Shown here: piece after piece, positions 10,300 to 17,295 of the stretch
Layout: each line of letters opens with the position of its first letter
Position numbering within the stretch: position 1 is the stretch's first letter
Virus record (IMG/VR): IMGVR_UViG_3300037088_000791
Span: 1-30,570 of that record
Source of the DNA: a virus
Reading direction: 5' to 3' (one strand)
DNA length: 30,570 bases
The notes under the pieces: generated by a model
Database searches by the model: none
Told to the model about the DNA's origin: nothing
What the model saw: the letters and a program-made list of their open reading frames with translations, nothing else
Made by a program: the position numbers and the translations under genes

Positions 10300-12222
10300 T
10301 CAATCCGCGTCGATGGACGCGGCTAAAGCTTCGTCGGGGTCGCGCGCGGCGGCGAGGACGGCCAGGTTGTTATCGAGGCGGCGATTCTGTTCGCGGACCA
10401 GCTCGGCATGGCGCCTGAGCAGTGGGCGCTTCATTTCGGCCAGGCGCTGGTTGCGATGGCCGAAGGCGCGTTTCAGGGCTTCCTCGTCAGAGCGGTCAAC
10501 GCGGGCGGCGCGGGGGGCGGCGCCAAGGCAGATGCCGCGCGCGTCGGAGACGAAAATCGCGGACGGGTCAAAGGGGTTGACGGTGACCTGGAAGGTGTCC
10601 TCGGGGAGTTGCTGGCGCGTGCCGTCGGGTGCGGTGATGGCGGACTCGTAAAGCAAGGGTTCGGGAGCGATTTCGGCGTCCTGAAACGGAGCGAAATACG
10701 CACCTTCGACTTTCAATTCGCGGGCGAAGTCGGGACCCAGCAACTCGGCGACGATGGGCGAGGGGAGAGTGGTGAGGGAGCCGCGATCGCGCGCGCGCAC
10801 CTGGTGCGGGGAAAGTTTGCGGGTGTAGAGGTAGCGGGGATCGGATTGGGCGGCGAGCTTGAGGATTTCCTGGGCGGGGGCCGGCAGGGCGCGGAATTGC
10901 TGGTCGGTGAGTTCGGAGTGGTTGACCTGGTCGGATGGATCGGAGGTGCCGAGGGCCGGGGTGGTGCGGTACCCGGTAACGATGTTGCCGGCGGCGTGCC
11001 AGCCTTCGAGGGTGTGCCAGGTGCGCCGGTTAATGGCGTCGTAAACGGTGATTAATATGGGCAAAAAATGGGCGTGGTAGTCGAGGAGATTGAGCTGGAT
11101 CTGGGCGGCGCGGGCGGGATTATCCTGGCCGAGGACGGTGATGATCTTGAGCCACTCGCTGCATTCGCGCAACTGCCCGTGGGTGTGCTCGGGACGGTGC
11201 TCGACATCTTTTCCGGTCTGGGCGGGGATTTGGGCCTGGTTGGCAAGCTCGTTGTGTTTGAGGTTGCGGAGTGATTCGAGCGGGGCTTTGAACCGGAAGT
11301 TGCCACGGCCTTCACCGGACCAGCCGATAATGGCTTGTTCGTGGCCGACGATGCCAGAGCGGCGGACGGTGACGAGACCGCCAGTGGCGTTGTGGAGGAT
11401 GGCCGCGACGCGCTCGTTGACGGCGGCGGTGCCGTGCTCCGCGACGATCTCGGTCCCGCGCGGGGAATAGCCTTCGCTCCAGAGGACTTTTGCGACCAGC
11501 AGGCGGGCGTACTTCTCTTTGAGGTTGTCGAAGGTGCCGTCTTCGCGCTGGAACCGGGGCTTGCAGCCGAAGTTGACGAGGGCGCCGCTGAACACGTCGA
11601 GTAGGTCAAGCTCCAGGACGCGGACGATTTGTTTGCCGAAGACGACGAAATTATCGTGCCACAAGTCATCAATCATGTAGTGGCTGCCATACCAGAGGTC
11701 GGCCCGCGTGGTGAAGATCTTGGGGCCGTGCTCGGAGATGGCGCAGGCGAGGCCGCGACGCATGGCGGCGACTTCAAAGCGGGTGGGTTTGAAGCGCATG
11801 AGGTTGTGGTAGCCATAGCCGGTGGGGATGGATCCGCGGTTGAGATCGGGACTCAGGCCAGGGATGTGCTCGCGAGCGAGATAGCGGCGGCAGAACTCCC
11901 TGTACGCGGCCTTGGCGTTGCGCTGGTACATACTATATAGGTCGCGCCACCATTCGAGGAACTCTTCAGTATGGGTCGGGGTGCGCTGCGGCAAGCGCGA
12001 GCGGTTGATGAGGCCGCGCCAGCCGTGGTGGTGGAGAGCGTCATATTTGCGGCGGGCAGTTTCCGGGCTGGTGCCGAACTGCGCCGCAATAGCCGCGAGG
12101 GATTTGCCGACGCCGGGCGGGGAGATGTCCAGAAGTGCTCGGTGCCAAAGATTGACCTCGGTGCGGACGCCCTCGGGCAGCCCGAGGTAAAGGTTGATAT
12201 CGGCGTTGGGTATTAGGTCCAT
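10300..12222 (-). CDS. MuA-like DDE transposase
   Basis: This is a 640-residue enzyme that should cut and join the phage ends for integration and replicative transposition. The N-terminal region has helix-turn-helix-like segments (about 40-70). The RNase H-like catalytic core begins near 180: the first acidic pair is HYMIDDLWHD (D185/D186), the second position reads EIVAEHGTAAV (E262, where most MuA-like proteins have Asp), and the third is FKAPLESL (E316). A C-terminal region (about 400-640) follows, as in MuA, and probably contacts the MuB-like partner. An ATG at 12222 follows the upstream stop by four bases; the longer open frame to 12453 overlaps another gene and is a shadow. Confidence 0.88.
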   Translation of the reverse strand: MDLIPNADINLYLGLPEGVRTEVNLWHRALLDISPPGVGKSLAAIAAQFGTSPETARRKYDALHHHGWRGLINRSRLPQRTPTHTEEFLEWWRDLYSMYQRNAKAAYREFCRRYLAREHIPGLSPDLNRGSIPTGYGYHNLMRFKPTRFEVAAMRRGLACAISEHGPKIFTTRADLWYGSHYMIDDLWHDNFVVFGKQIVRVLELDLLDVFSGALVNFGCKPRFQREDGTFDNLKEKYARLLVAKVLWSEGYSPRGTEIVAEHGTAAVNERVAAILHNATGGLVTVRRSGIVGHEQAIIGWSGEGRGNFRFKAPLESLRNLKHNELANQAQIPAQTGKDVEHRPEHTHGQLRECSEWLKIITVLGQDNPARAAQIQLNLLDYHAHFLPILITVYDAINRRTWHTLEGWHAAGNIVTGYRTTPALGTSDPSDQVNHSELTDQQFRALPAPAQEILKLAAQSDPRYLYTRKLSPHQVRARDRGSLTTLPSPIVAELLGPDFARELKVEGAYFAPFQDAEIAPEPLLYESAITAPDGTRQQLPEDTFQVTVNPFDPSAIFVSDARGICLGAAPRAARVDRSDEEALKRAFGHRNQRLAEMKRPLLRRHAELVREQNRRLDNNLAVLAAARDPDEALAASIDAD

Positions 12223-12226
12223 AGGA

Positions 12227-12925
12227 TCAAAGTGTTCTCCGGAGTTGATCGAGGAAAGTGGCGTCGCGTTTGGCGGCCGGGGTGTTGAGCCAGGTTCGGC
12301 GGATCCGGAGATGCTTTTTGAGGACGGCGGCCTGAGCTTCGATGCGATGTTCGTCGGGGAGGAAGGTGAAGTTTGCGCCGTAAGCTGCGAGGGACATTTC
12401 GAGCTTGTTCCAATCTTTGACAGCCGCCTTTCGGAACGCCGCGGCGGTCTCATCTATGGTGAGGGCGCGGCGGCCACCTTCGCCGCGGCGGCGGCCGGCG
12501 CAGGGATGGGATTCGTCGTCATCGTCGAGTTTACCCTGTTTGAATTCGAGGCAAAGTTGGCGCTGGGTCTTGCCTTCTATTAGCTTTTCTACGTTTGCAG
12601 GAAGTTTACCATCATGGGCAAATAACGGATAATCCCTTATTTTGAACATCCTGGTTTCGATGATTCCGCGCCCAATGGACAGATAGACAGTAACGGTGTC
12701 ATAGTTCAGTTGCGGCAGATTGCGGGAGACCCAGGGACGAAATGCTCCGTGTGGAATGGAGCCATCTTCTTTACCGCGCTGCTTGATGTACTGGAGGAAG
12801 ATGCCGAGAAATACAGCTTTACGGGTGGCATCGAGGAAAAGGGTATGTGTGGCGGCGAACATGGTGCCGAGCTGGACGGCGGCTTCGGAGTGCCAGGCGG
12901 GCGGGAGTTTCGTGAGTCTGTTCAT
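12227..12925 (-). CDS. Helical early phage protein (DUF3102-like)
   Basis: This 232-residue protein starts at the ATG at 12925, which overlaps the upstream stop codon as TAATG; a longer open frame to 13183 is the shadow of the previous gene. The first 90 residues contain a helical ATHTLFLDATRKAVFLGIFLQYIKQ stretch and PHGAFRPWVSRNLPQLNYDT, the pattern of phage proteins that read 'L..GE.L...K..L.HG.F..W....l..s.rTa..Y'. The middle is charged (KQGKLDDDDESHPCAGRRR) and the end is helical. Its exact role is unknown; such proteins often sit beside replication genes. It lies directly upstream of the transposase. Confidence 0.55.
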   Translation of the reverse strand: MNRLTKLPPAWHSEAAVQLGTMFAATHTLFLDATRKAVFLGIFLQYIKQRGKEDGSIPHGAFRPWVSRNLPQLNYDTVTVYLSIGRGIIETRMFKIRDYPLFAHDGKLPANVEKLIEGKTQRQLCLEFKQGKLDDDDESHPCAGRRRGEGGRRALTIDETAAAFRKAAVKDWNKLEMSLAAYGANFTFLPDEHRIEAQAAVLKKHLRIRRTWLNTPAAKRDATFLDQLRRTL

Positions 12926-13422
12926 TAGATGGAGCCTTCGAGGCGGTGGGTTAGGAACTGGACGAAGTCGGGGCGCGGAATCAGGGCGTAGCCTTTGGGG
13001 CCGCGGCGGTATTTGGTGCCGGGCATTTGCGGGAGAACTTTGCTCGATACGAGGTTGACGCCGTGCTGGCGGCCACAGTTTAACACGGCTTTGATTTCCT
13101 TGCCGGTCACGTACGGCTTGTCGGTCTTGAAGCCGCGCATCACCAGGGCAACGGCCTGGGCGGGGGTGATAGTCGAAACCCAATCTTCGCTGCCGCTGTC
13201 GCGGTTGAACTCGCTGATGCTGGCGGTGAGGATGCGCAAATCGCGCCGGGCGGCGCCGGGGCTGCGAATGTCGAAGGCGACCACCTGGCCACCGTCAACC
13301 AACAGACCGATCTCATCTTCGCTGCGGCCCAGGAGGTCCTTCGCCGTCTCGATGGCGCAAAGCGGACCCTTGTAACGCGGGTCGGCGAGGCGAGGGAGGG
13401 GGAGTTGCACGGGAGCGATCAC
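12925..13422 (-). CDS. Hypothetical early phage protein
   Basis: This is a 165-residue protein starting with a GTG at 13422 that overlaps the preceding stop (GTGA). The longer frame to 13515 would read through a 7-bp repeat. The body has mixed alpha/beta character, with TAKDLLGRSEDEIGLLVDGG, a VVAFDIRSPGAARRDLRIL segment, and a C-terminal region (GYALIPRPDFVQFLTHRL) suggesting a small DNA-binding or excisionase-like fold. No certain family is recognised. It is coupled at both ends to its neighbours, so it belongs to the early operon, just before the helical protein and the transposase. Confidence 0.5.
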   Translation of the reverse strand: MIAPVQLPLPRLADPRYKGPLCAIETAKDLLGRSEDEIGLLVDGGQVVAFDIRSPGAARRDLRILTASISEFNRDSGSEDWVSTITPAQAVALVMRGFKTDKPYVTGKEIKAVLNCGRQHGVNLVSSKVLPQMPGTKYRRGPKGYALIPRPDFVQFLTHRLEGSI

Positions 13423-13571
13423 GGGACGTGGAGCGTGGAGCGTGGAGCGTGGAGCGTGGAGCGTGAAAGGGAAGGGGCGCGCGCGGCGGAGAGTTCTATA
13501 GGTAGGTCCATCCAAGCCACCCGTCCGGAGATTTCTTCCGGCACCATCAAGGCCCGCGCGCGCACAATCAT
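13419..13571 (-). CDS. Small protein ending in a 7-bp repeat-encoded tail
   Basis: This is a 50-residue frame with an ATGA overlap to the ribbon-helix-helix gene and a GTGA overlap to the next gene. Residues 1-30 (MIVRARALMVPEEISGRVAW and on) look like ordinary coding sequence, while residues 36-50 (RSTLHAPRSTLHVP) are encoded by five copies of a 7-bp repeat. The tight spacing on both sides argues that it is real. No family is recognised; the repeat seems to have inserted into the 3' end. Confidence 0.5.
   Translation of the reverse strand: MIVRARALMVPEEISGRVAWMDLPIELSAARAPSLSRSTLHAPRSTLHVP
13428..13469. repeat. 7-bp tandem repeat (GTGGAGC, five copies)
   Basis: Five perfect copies of GTGGAGC run from 13428 to 13462, and a degenerate one follows. 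The reverse complement of this motif occurs again at 26467-26501 inside another gene. Confidence 0.9.
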
Positions 13572-13756
13572 GCAGGCTCCTTCTTTCCGTTGCGCAGCTT
13601 TTCCTCCAGCGCTCTTCGAATTAGCTTCGACCGATCCGAATCCTGGGTGCGGATAAAATCATCCATAAGGCCCAGCAACTCGACCGGAATCCAAGCGCCA
13701 ATAAAGGCGTAATCAGTCTTTCGGTAGGCCCCGCGTTTCACTGTTCGCTGTATCAT
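13568..13756 (-). CDS. Ribbon-helix-helix (Arc/CopG-type) regulator
   Basis: This is a 62-residue protein, first of the early operon. It has a short strand (AFIGAWIPVEL, about 17-27) then two helices, LGLMDDFIRTQDSDRSKLIRRALEEKL (about 28-55). The 'DRSKLIRRAL' helix after a loop is typical of ribbon-helix-helix dimeric repressors, which bind short inverted repeats. It reads away from a palindromic site at 13792-13833, so it may control its own operon. An AGGAG lies some 16 bases upstream of the ATG, which is far, so the start may be imperfectly known. It could be the phage repressor or a transcription modulator. Confidence 0.65.
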   Translation of the reverse strand: MIQRTVKRGAYRKTDYAFIGAWIPVELLGLMDDFIRTQDSDRSKLIRRALEEKLRNGKKEPA

Positions 13757-13776
13757 TGGCCACGGTATTAAACTCC

Positions 13777-13838
13777 TTTTAACATCGTGTCAACACTTTG
13801 CGAAAATAGTTGCATTTATTTTCGAGGGGTGTTAAAAC
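13777..13838. promoter_or_regulatory. Candidate operator between the early and late blocks
   Basis: An imperfect palindrome spans 13792-13833: AACAC and CGAAAATA on the left mirror TATTTTCG and GTGTT on the right around an eight-base spacer (13 of 17 arm positions pair). An outer TTTTAACA/TGTTAAAA pair (13777 and 13830) overlaps it. It sits between the ribbon-helix-helix gene and the divergent rightward region, where the early promoter is expected. Binding protein and promoters are inferred. Confidence 0.5.
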
Positions 13839-13845
13839 GATTTCC

Positions 13846-13972
13846 ATGCCAGGCAAACATGCGGAAGGAACGAAGTTGATCGGCCTCTATGCGGAGGCTC
13901 AGCTTGTTCAGAACAGAGAAAGAGGGGAATGCCACCATAGCCTTTGAGCGCCTGCTAACTTTTCACGCGTGA
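13846..13972 (+). pseudogene. Broken ribbon-helix-helix gene (frameshift)
   Basis: The plus strand opens with ATG at 13846 and reads MPGKHAEGTKLIGLYAEAQL, like the N-terminus of small ribbon-helix-helix proteins, then stops at 13947. A +1 shift near 13907 continues into KEGNATIAFERLLTFHA and stops at 13972, which fits the missing second part (helix of such proteins). It lies opposite the early operon, facing the operator, where a repressor gene could sit. Programmed frameshifting is possible but less likely than decay. Confidence 0.35.
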
Positions 13973-14009
13973 ATCTGCGGCATCCAGAAGCAACGAAAAA
14001 CACGGTGAA

Positions 14010-14078
14010 GGCTGAGGGCGCAAAGCCGGGCAGTTCGCAATTAACTCTGGGGGGCCGGACGGCCAAACTACTGCCGGG
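14010..14078 (+). ncRNA. Candidate structured leader of the late operon
   Basis: Two nested stems are visible: GGCT pairs with AGCC (14010-14013 with 14024-14027) around a GAGGGCGCAA loop, and CCGGGCAG (14026-14033) pairs perfectly with CTGCCGGG (14071-14078), enclosing a GGCC-GGAC-GGCC hairpin (14053-14064). The two outer stems share two bases, so they could be alternatives. GCAAAGCC followed later by CTGCCGGG recalls the c-di-GMP-I (GEMM) riboswitch core, but its other conserved GCAAACC segment is not seen. It lies 75 bases before the first late gene. Confidence 0.3.
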
Positions 14079-14152
14079 AGAGATGCCCTTCTGTGGTGGT
14101 GGTGGTGGTCGCCGGAACCCCTTTTTCCAAATGCTGAAAATCTGAAATCAAA

Positions 14153-14605
14153 ATGAAGACAAGAATAAGACAGATGGGAACGGTGGTTGGAATCGTGGCG
14201 GCGGCGGCGGCGCTGTTCATTGGGTGTGTGGCGCTTAGTCCCGGCGCCGATCCCTTCGTCGTCCGCGTCGAGCAATCCCAGACGGCCGCCGCTGCCACCT
14301 TTGACATGATCCTTAACGTCGAACTCGCCAGCCCCGCCTACTGGAAAACGAATGCCGCCCCCTTCTACCAGTTCTGTGAGTGGCTCAAGACCCCAGTCAC
14401 TTATTGCGCCGCGGCAAGCGGGACGTGCATTCCCTGCCCGCGCTGCGTCGTCATGCAGTTGAACGTGGACGACCTCAAAGTCGCCTATAAACTATCCAAA
14501 ACAACGGGTAACTCCAACGCCCTTTGGTCCGCGTGGTCCGTCCTCAACACGGCCATCGGACAATCCACCAGTTGGTCCAACATCGTAACGACCGCAACTC
14601 ACTAA
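14153..14605 (+). CDS. Probable lipoprotein, start of late block
   Basis: This is a 150-residue protein. A charged start (MKTRIRQMG) is followed by a hydrophobic segment (about 10-26) ending in ALFIGC, a lipobox for signal peptidase II, so Cys25 would be lipidated. The mature part contains several Cys (TYCAAASGTCIPCPRC at about 83-98), a possible small disulfide or metal cluster. It is the first late gene, in a probable lysis module, where an outer-membrane spanin-like lipoprotein would be expected, but the mature region is longer than usual for one. Function is unknown. Confidence 0.55.
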   Translation: MKTRIRQMGTVVGIVAAAAALFIGCVALSPGADPFVVRVEQSQTAAAATFDMILNVELASPAYWKTNAAPFYQFCEWLKTPVTYCAAASGTCIPCPRCVVMQLNVDDLKVAYKLSKTTGNSNALWSAWSVLNTAIGQSTSWSNIVTTATH

Positions 14606-14609
14606 ATTT

Positions 14610-14807
14610 ATGGGAACAGCAGCAGCCATCCAACTCGGCCTCGCCCTCCTACCGCTCATCGAGCAGGGAGTTCCTCAATTCATCGCCTGGATCACAAGCC
14701 TCAAAGCCGCCGCCCAGCAAGCCGGCGAATGGACTGACGCCCAGGAAACCGCTTATCGCGCGGCCCTTCTGGCGAAAACGGGCGACCCGGCTTACCAGCC
14801 GAATTGA
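14610..14807 (+). CDS. Small hydrophobic protein, probable holin-like
   Basis: This is a 65-residue protein with an N-terminal hydrophobic, amphipathic stretch (about 4-30, AIQLGLALLPLIEQGVPQFI and on) and a charged C-terminus. A Gly-Thr-Ala start, an amphipathic helix and a charged tail would fit a class of small phage membrane proteins near lysis genes. A full transmembrane span is not certain. It follows the lipoprotein gene by four bases. Confidence 0.4.
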   Translation: MGTAAAIQLGLALLPLIEQGVPQFIAWITSLKAAAQQAGEWTDAQETAYRAALLAKTGDPAYQPN

Positions 14808-14831
14808 ACAGCGAAGGCGAAACAAACTGTT

Positions 14832-15095
14832 ATGAACATACAACGAACGATAACACTCAAGCGCGGGCTCAATGTCTGGAATCCGAAGCTGGGGACGCTG
14901 GTGCAGCTCCAAGCCGCCTGGGCGCAGGGGAATTATGTGCAGGCCTCGGTCCTGACCGACCCGGCAACGATTCCGACGGACCCATGCAGCATCTTTGTGG
15001 CTGGGAACGGTGACAGCGTGGATCCTGAGCTAGGGATCGCGATTCTCTCGGTCGGGCCGTTGTCACTTTACTCAAGCTGCATCGGGCGGGTATGA
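14832..15095 (+). CDS. Hypothetical protein, lysis region
   Basis: This is an 87-residue protein with no recognised family. Residues 1-35 are beta-like (TITLKRGLNVWNPKLGTLVQ) and a Cys appears at about 52. The stop codon TGA at 15093-15095 overlaps the ATG of the next small gene. It lies between the small hydrophobic protein and the lipase. It may be a virion or lysis accessory protein, but only position suggests this. Confidence 0.5.
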   Translation: MNIQRTITLKRGLNVWNPKLGTLVQLQAAWAQGNYVQASVLTDPATIPTDPCSIFVAGNGDSVDPELGIAILSVGPLSLYSSCIGRV

Positions 15096-15214
15096 GCTTT
15101 TGCGGGCACTGGAAATGGCGGGCCTGGGGGTTGCTGTCGTACCTCCGATGTACCTTCGGTCCCGCCCTTTTTCTGGTGGGAGTGATGGGAGTGATGGGAC
15201 GGATAGGGCCGTGA
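15092..15214 (+). CDS. Very small membrane protein coupled to the lipase gene
   Basis: This is a 40-residue open frame with one hydrophobic segment (WGLLSYLRCTFGPALFLVGV, about 12-31) that should span the membrane. Its ATG overlaps the previous stop as ATGA and its stop overlaps the lipase GTG as GTGA, so it is tightly packed in the operon. It could be a small holin or pinholin-like partner that opens the membrane, a role suggested only by size, hydrophobicity and context. Confidence 0.5.
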   Translation: MSFCGHWKWRAWGLLSYLRCTFGPALFLVGVMGVMGRIGP

Positions 15215-15975
15215 AACGTGAGCTGACAACGCAGGATTTAGAGCTGGCCTGGCAATGCGTGGGGGCGGCGGCGCGCAGTTACTCGATGGTGACCATCGAG
15301 AATAACCTCTGCCACGTCCTCCAGGTCCCGCTGGTGATGGGGCCGCCGTGGTGGAAAAAGGTCAATATCATCGCCTGCCGAGGATCGGATTCACTGCGGG
15401 ATGTGGTGACGGATTTGGAAATCGGGCTGGTGGATTTGGGGATCGCCCGGGTACACGCGGGGTTTTGGAAGAGTGCGAATTCCATCCTCGACCAGGTGCT
15501 GAAGCTGGATCAAACGGCGCTGCCGGCGCCCGTGGTGCTTTGCGGACACAGCAAGGGCGCCGACGAGGCGAAGATCCTGGCGTGGCAGTTGGCGCGGTGC
15601 GGGCGGCCGGTGGCGGCGGTGCACACGTTCGGCGGCCCACGGATCGGGGACGCGGGCTGGCGGCGGACCTACAACGCGCAGAAGGCGAATTTTGATCTGC
15701 AAACGCTGGGCGACATCACCACGCGCTGGGTGCATGAGGAAGACATCGTCGCGCGACTGCTGGCCTGGATTACGGGCTACCGGCACGTGGGGCATGAGGC
15801 GTTTATGTCCAGCTTTGGCGGGGTGGAAATGGATCCGCCGCTGTGGGCGAAGGGGCTGTCAGACCTTTGGGGGACGTTTTGGGGCTATGAGCGGGGACAC
15901 ATTGAGCTGATCGAGGATCATCCGGTGAGCCGGTACGTCGAGCACCTAAAGGGATTAACCGAAAAGAACGCATAG
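15211..15975 (+). CDS. Class 3 lipase (alpha/beta hydrolase), probable lysis or exit enzyme
   Basis: This is a 254-residue serine hydrolase that should cleave ester bonds in lipids. The GHSKGA nucleophile elbow places Ser114; TFGGPRIGD (about 139-147) is typical of the class 3 lipase family; the acid is probably D178 (HEEDIVARL) and the histidine H192 or H195. CRGSDSLRD at about 57-64 matches the oxyanion region. The start is a GTG at 15211 overlapping the small membrane protein stop. No signal peptide is present, so it would need a holin to cross the membrane. A lipase beside lysis genes may help break the host outer membrane or membranes, as known for LysB-like esterases of other phages. 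Confidence 0.8.
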   Translation: MKRELTTQDLELAWQCVGAAARSYSMVTIENNLCHVLQVPLVMGPPWWKKVNIIACRGSDSLRDVVTDLEIGLVDLGIARVHAGFWKSANSILDQVLKLDQTALPAPVVLCGHSKGADEAKILAWQLARCGRPVAAVHTFGGPRIGDAGWRRTYNAQKANFDLQTLGDITTRWVHEEDIVARLLAWITGYRHVGHEAFMSSFGGVEMDPPLWAKGLSDLWGTFWGYERGHIELIEDHPVSRYVEHLKGLTEKNA

Positions 15976-15984
15976 GGCACAAAG

Positions 15985-16446
15985 ATGACTAACACACTTT
16001 CTTCTGTTGCAGCGACTGTGGGCGATTCGATTCCGCTGGCGATTGCCTCCTGGCTAGCCTGTCTCGTGGTCATAATAATGACCGCACTCCTATTCATTAA
16101 GTTGATTAAGGAGTTGCGAGGGAAGCCGGCAGCGTCGGAAGTCGCGGCGGAGGCGGCGGACCGGTATGTGACAAAGACGGCCTGCGAGCGCCAGCATGAC
16201 CAGATGACGACGGGGTTTCGTGATTTGTTCGCCAAAATGGGCGGAATCGAGCGGGGAGCGGCGGCGGCACTAAGCACGGAGGTGCGGGACCTGAGAAGGG
16301 AAAGGAAGGAGGATGCGACCGTCCTCCAAGCCCAGCTCACCGCATTCTCGGGAATCGTCGGCGGCCTGAAACAGGCATCGGCGCTGCATACCGATAAGCT
16401 CAATAGGATGGATGAGAAACTCGACTATCTACTGCAACACCGATGA
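15985..16446 (+). CDS. Membrane-anchored coiled-coil protein, spanin-like
   Basis: This is a 153-residue protein with one N-terminal transmembrane segment (about 18-40, LAIASWLACLVVIIMTALLF) followed by a long charged helix to the end (EVRDLRRERKEDATVLQAQL). This topology, inner-membrane anchor and periplasmic coiled coil, matches i-spanins that fuse inner and outer membranes at lysis, with the lipoprotein encoded at 14153 as a possible partner. The next ATG overlaps its stop as ATGA. Sequence similarity to Rz is not evident; the call rests on layout. Confidence 0.5.
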   Translation: MTNTLSSVAATVGDSIPLAIASWLACLVVIIMTALLFIKLIKELRGKPAASEVAAEAADRYVTKTACERQHDQMTTGFRDLFAKMGGIERGAAAALSTEVRDLRRERKEDATVLQAQLTAFSGIVGGLKQASALHTDKLNRMDEKLDYLLQHR

Positions 16447-16694
16447 ACCCAATCATTAATTATAAGCGTTTTATTCTGAAGGCCCTCCTGGAGGCAGGGG
16501 GGACCCCCCAACTGGACGCTCTGCTTGAGGATTGGTGCCGTAGGGTGCAGCCGTCGCTGCTGTTGAGTGATTTTCACCAGGCCTTGCGCGAGCTGGAGAG
16601 CGATAAGTTCACGATCGGCATCGAAGACGGGCTGGATAAGAGCGTATCGTGGGCTCTGACGGTCAAAGGGGAGGCACGAGCGAAGCAACTCTGA
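16443..16694 (+). CDS. Hypothetical protein before the terminase genes (winged-helix-like)
   Basis: This is an 83-residue protein, mainly helical, with a helix-turn-helix-like arrangement (FILKALLEAGGTPQLDALLEDW, then SDFHQALRELESDKFTIG) that ends in beta strands (SWALTVKGEARA). Mu and related phages carry small DNA-binding genes (gp25-gp27 area) before terminase, and this would fit as a winged-helix protein. Its start overlaps the preceding stop as ATGA. The exact role is unknown. Confidence 0.5.
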   Translation: MNPIINYKRFILKALLEAGGTPQLDALLEDWCRRVQPSLLLSDFHQALRELESDKFTIGIEDGLDKSVSWALTVKGEARAKQL

Positions 16695-16720
16695 AACATG
16701 AAACGTGAAGCGTGAAGACC
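16693..16720. repeat. 7-bp tandem repeat (GAAACGT type)
   Basis: Four degenerate heptamers (gaaacat, gaaacgt, gaagcgt, gaagacc) run into the start of the small terminase gene. Confidence 0.7.
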
Positions 16721-17266
16721 AAAGCGAGCAAACTGGATGCCTACGCCGAAAGGTTGCAGGAATGGTTTCTGGCGGGCAAGACGCTGGCCGAGGCGCAGGA
16801 ATTGCTGGCGGCGGAGGGATGCGGCGTTTCATTGGGGCGGTTGTCTGTGTGGTGGGCTTCGCGGCAGCGGGCGCGAATGGAGGAGGGATTGCTCGCCCAG
16901 ATTGCGAGCGGGGCGCGGGCTTGCAAGATCGTCGAGGCGGAGTACGAGAAGAACCCGGAGCCTCGGCTCAAGACGATTATCGCGCTGCTCAAGACGCTGA
17001 TCATGAAGGTCTCGACGCAGCCGGACTGCGATCCCTCGTTGCTCAAGCTGGTGGTGCAGTTGCTTCAGCCGGTGCTGGAATTCTCGAAGCTGGAAGCCAA
17101 GAACCAGGACCTATCGCTGGCGCGGGAGAAATTCGAGTTCAATGCCGCGTCGGCATGCCTGGCGGTGCTGCCCTCGCTGAAGGTGATCGCGACCGATACG
17201 GGGCTGAGCGAGGTGGAGAAGGTGCAGCAGATACGGCTGAAGCTGTTTGGAGCGGCTCCGGGTTGA
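16712..17266 (+). CDS. Mu gp27-like small terminase subunit
   Basis: This is a 184-residue helical protein that starts with a GTG. It has an N-terminal helix-turn-helix (LQEWFLAGKTLAEAQELLAA, about 14-34) that should recognise phage DNA. The long C-terminal helices contain LSLAREKFEFNAASACLAVL, typical of Mu gp27-family proteins, which read 'l...R.k....a'. It precedes the large terminase as in Mu. Small terminase sets the packaging start and activates the motor. Confidence 0.7.
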   Translation: MKTKASKLDAYAERLQEWFLAGKTLAEAQELLAAEGCGVSLGRLSVWWASRQRARMEEGLLAQIASGARACKIVEAEYEKNPEPRLKTIIALLKTLIMKVSTQPDCDPSLLKLVVQLLQPVLEFSKLEAKNQDLSLAREKFEFNAASACLAVLPSLKVIATDTGLSEVEKVQQIRLKLFGAAPG

Positions 17267-17295
17267 CCACGGATTACACGGATTTCACGGATACA
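17263..17295. repeat. ACGGATTACACGGATTTCACGGATA-type degenerate repeat
   Basis: Three near-copies of CACGGATT at 17268-17292 lie between the terminase genes and would translate as TDYTDFTD if the terminase began at the TTG at 17263. Such repeats are common in intergenic DNA of many environmental genomes and suggest non-coding sequence. Confidence 0.5.

Noticed and set aside
9642-12583. Plus-strand open frames opposite the transposase and ATPase (for example 10408-11055 and 9642-10073)
   Set aside because: They are Gly/Ala/Val-rich shadows of high-GC minus-strand genes with clear motifs.
12926-13183. N-terminal extension of the gene at 12227-12925
   Set aside because: It overlaps the gene at 12925-13422 in another frame, and the TAATG overlap gives a natural start at 12925.
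16705-17262. Long N-terminal extension of the large terminase
   Set aside because: It is the shadow of the small terminase in another frame; the sequence lacks domain features and the terminase starts with a normal region at about 17296.
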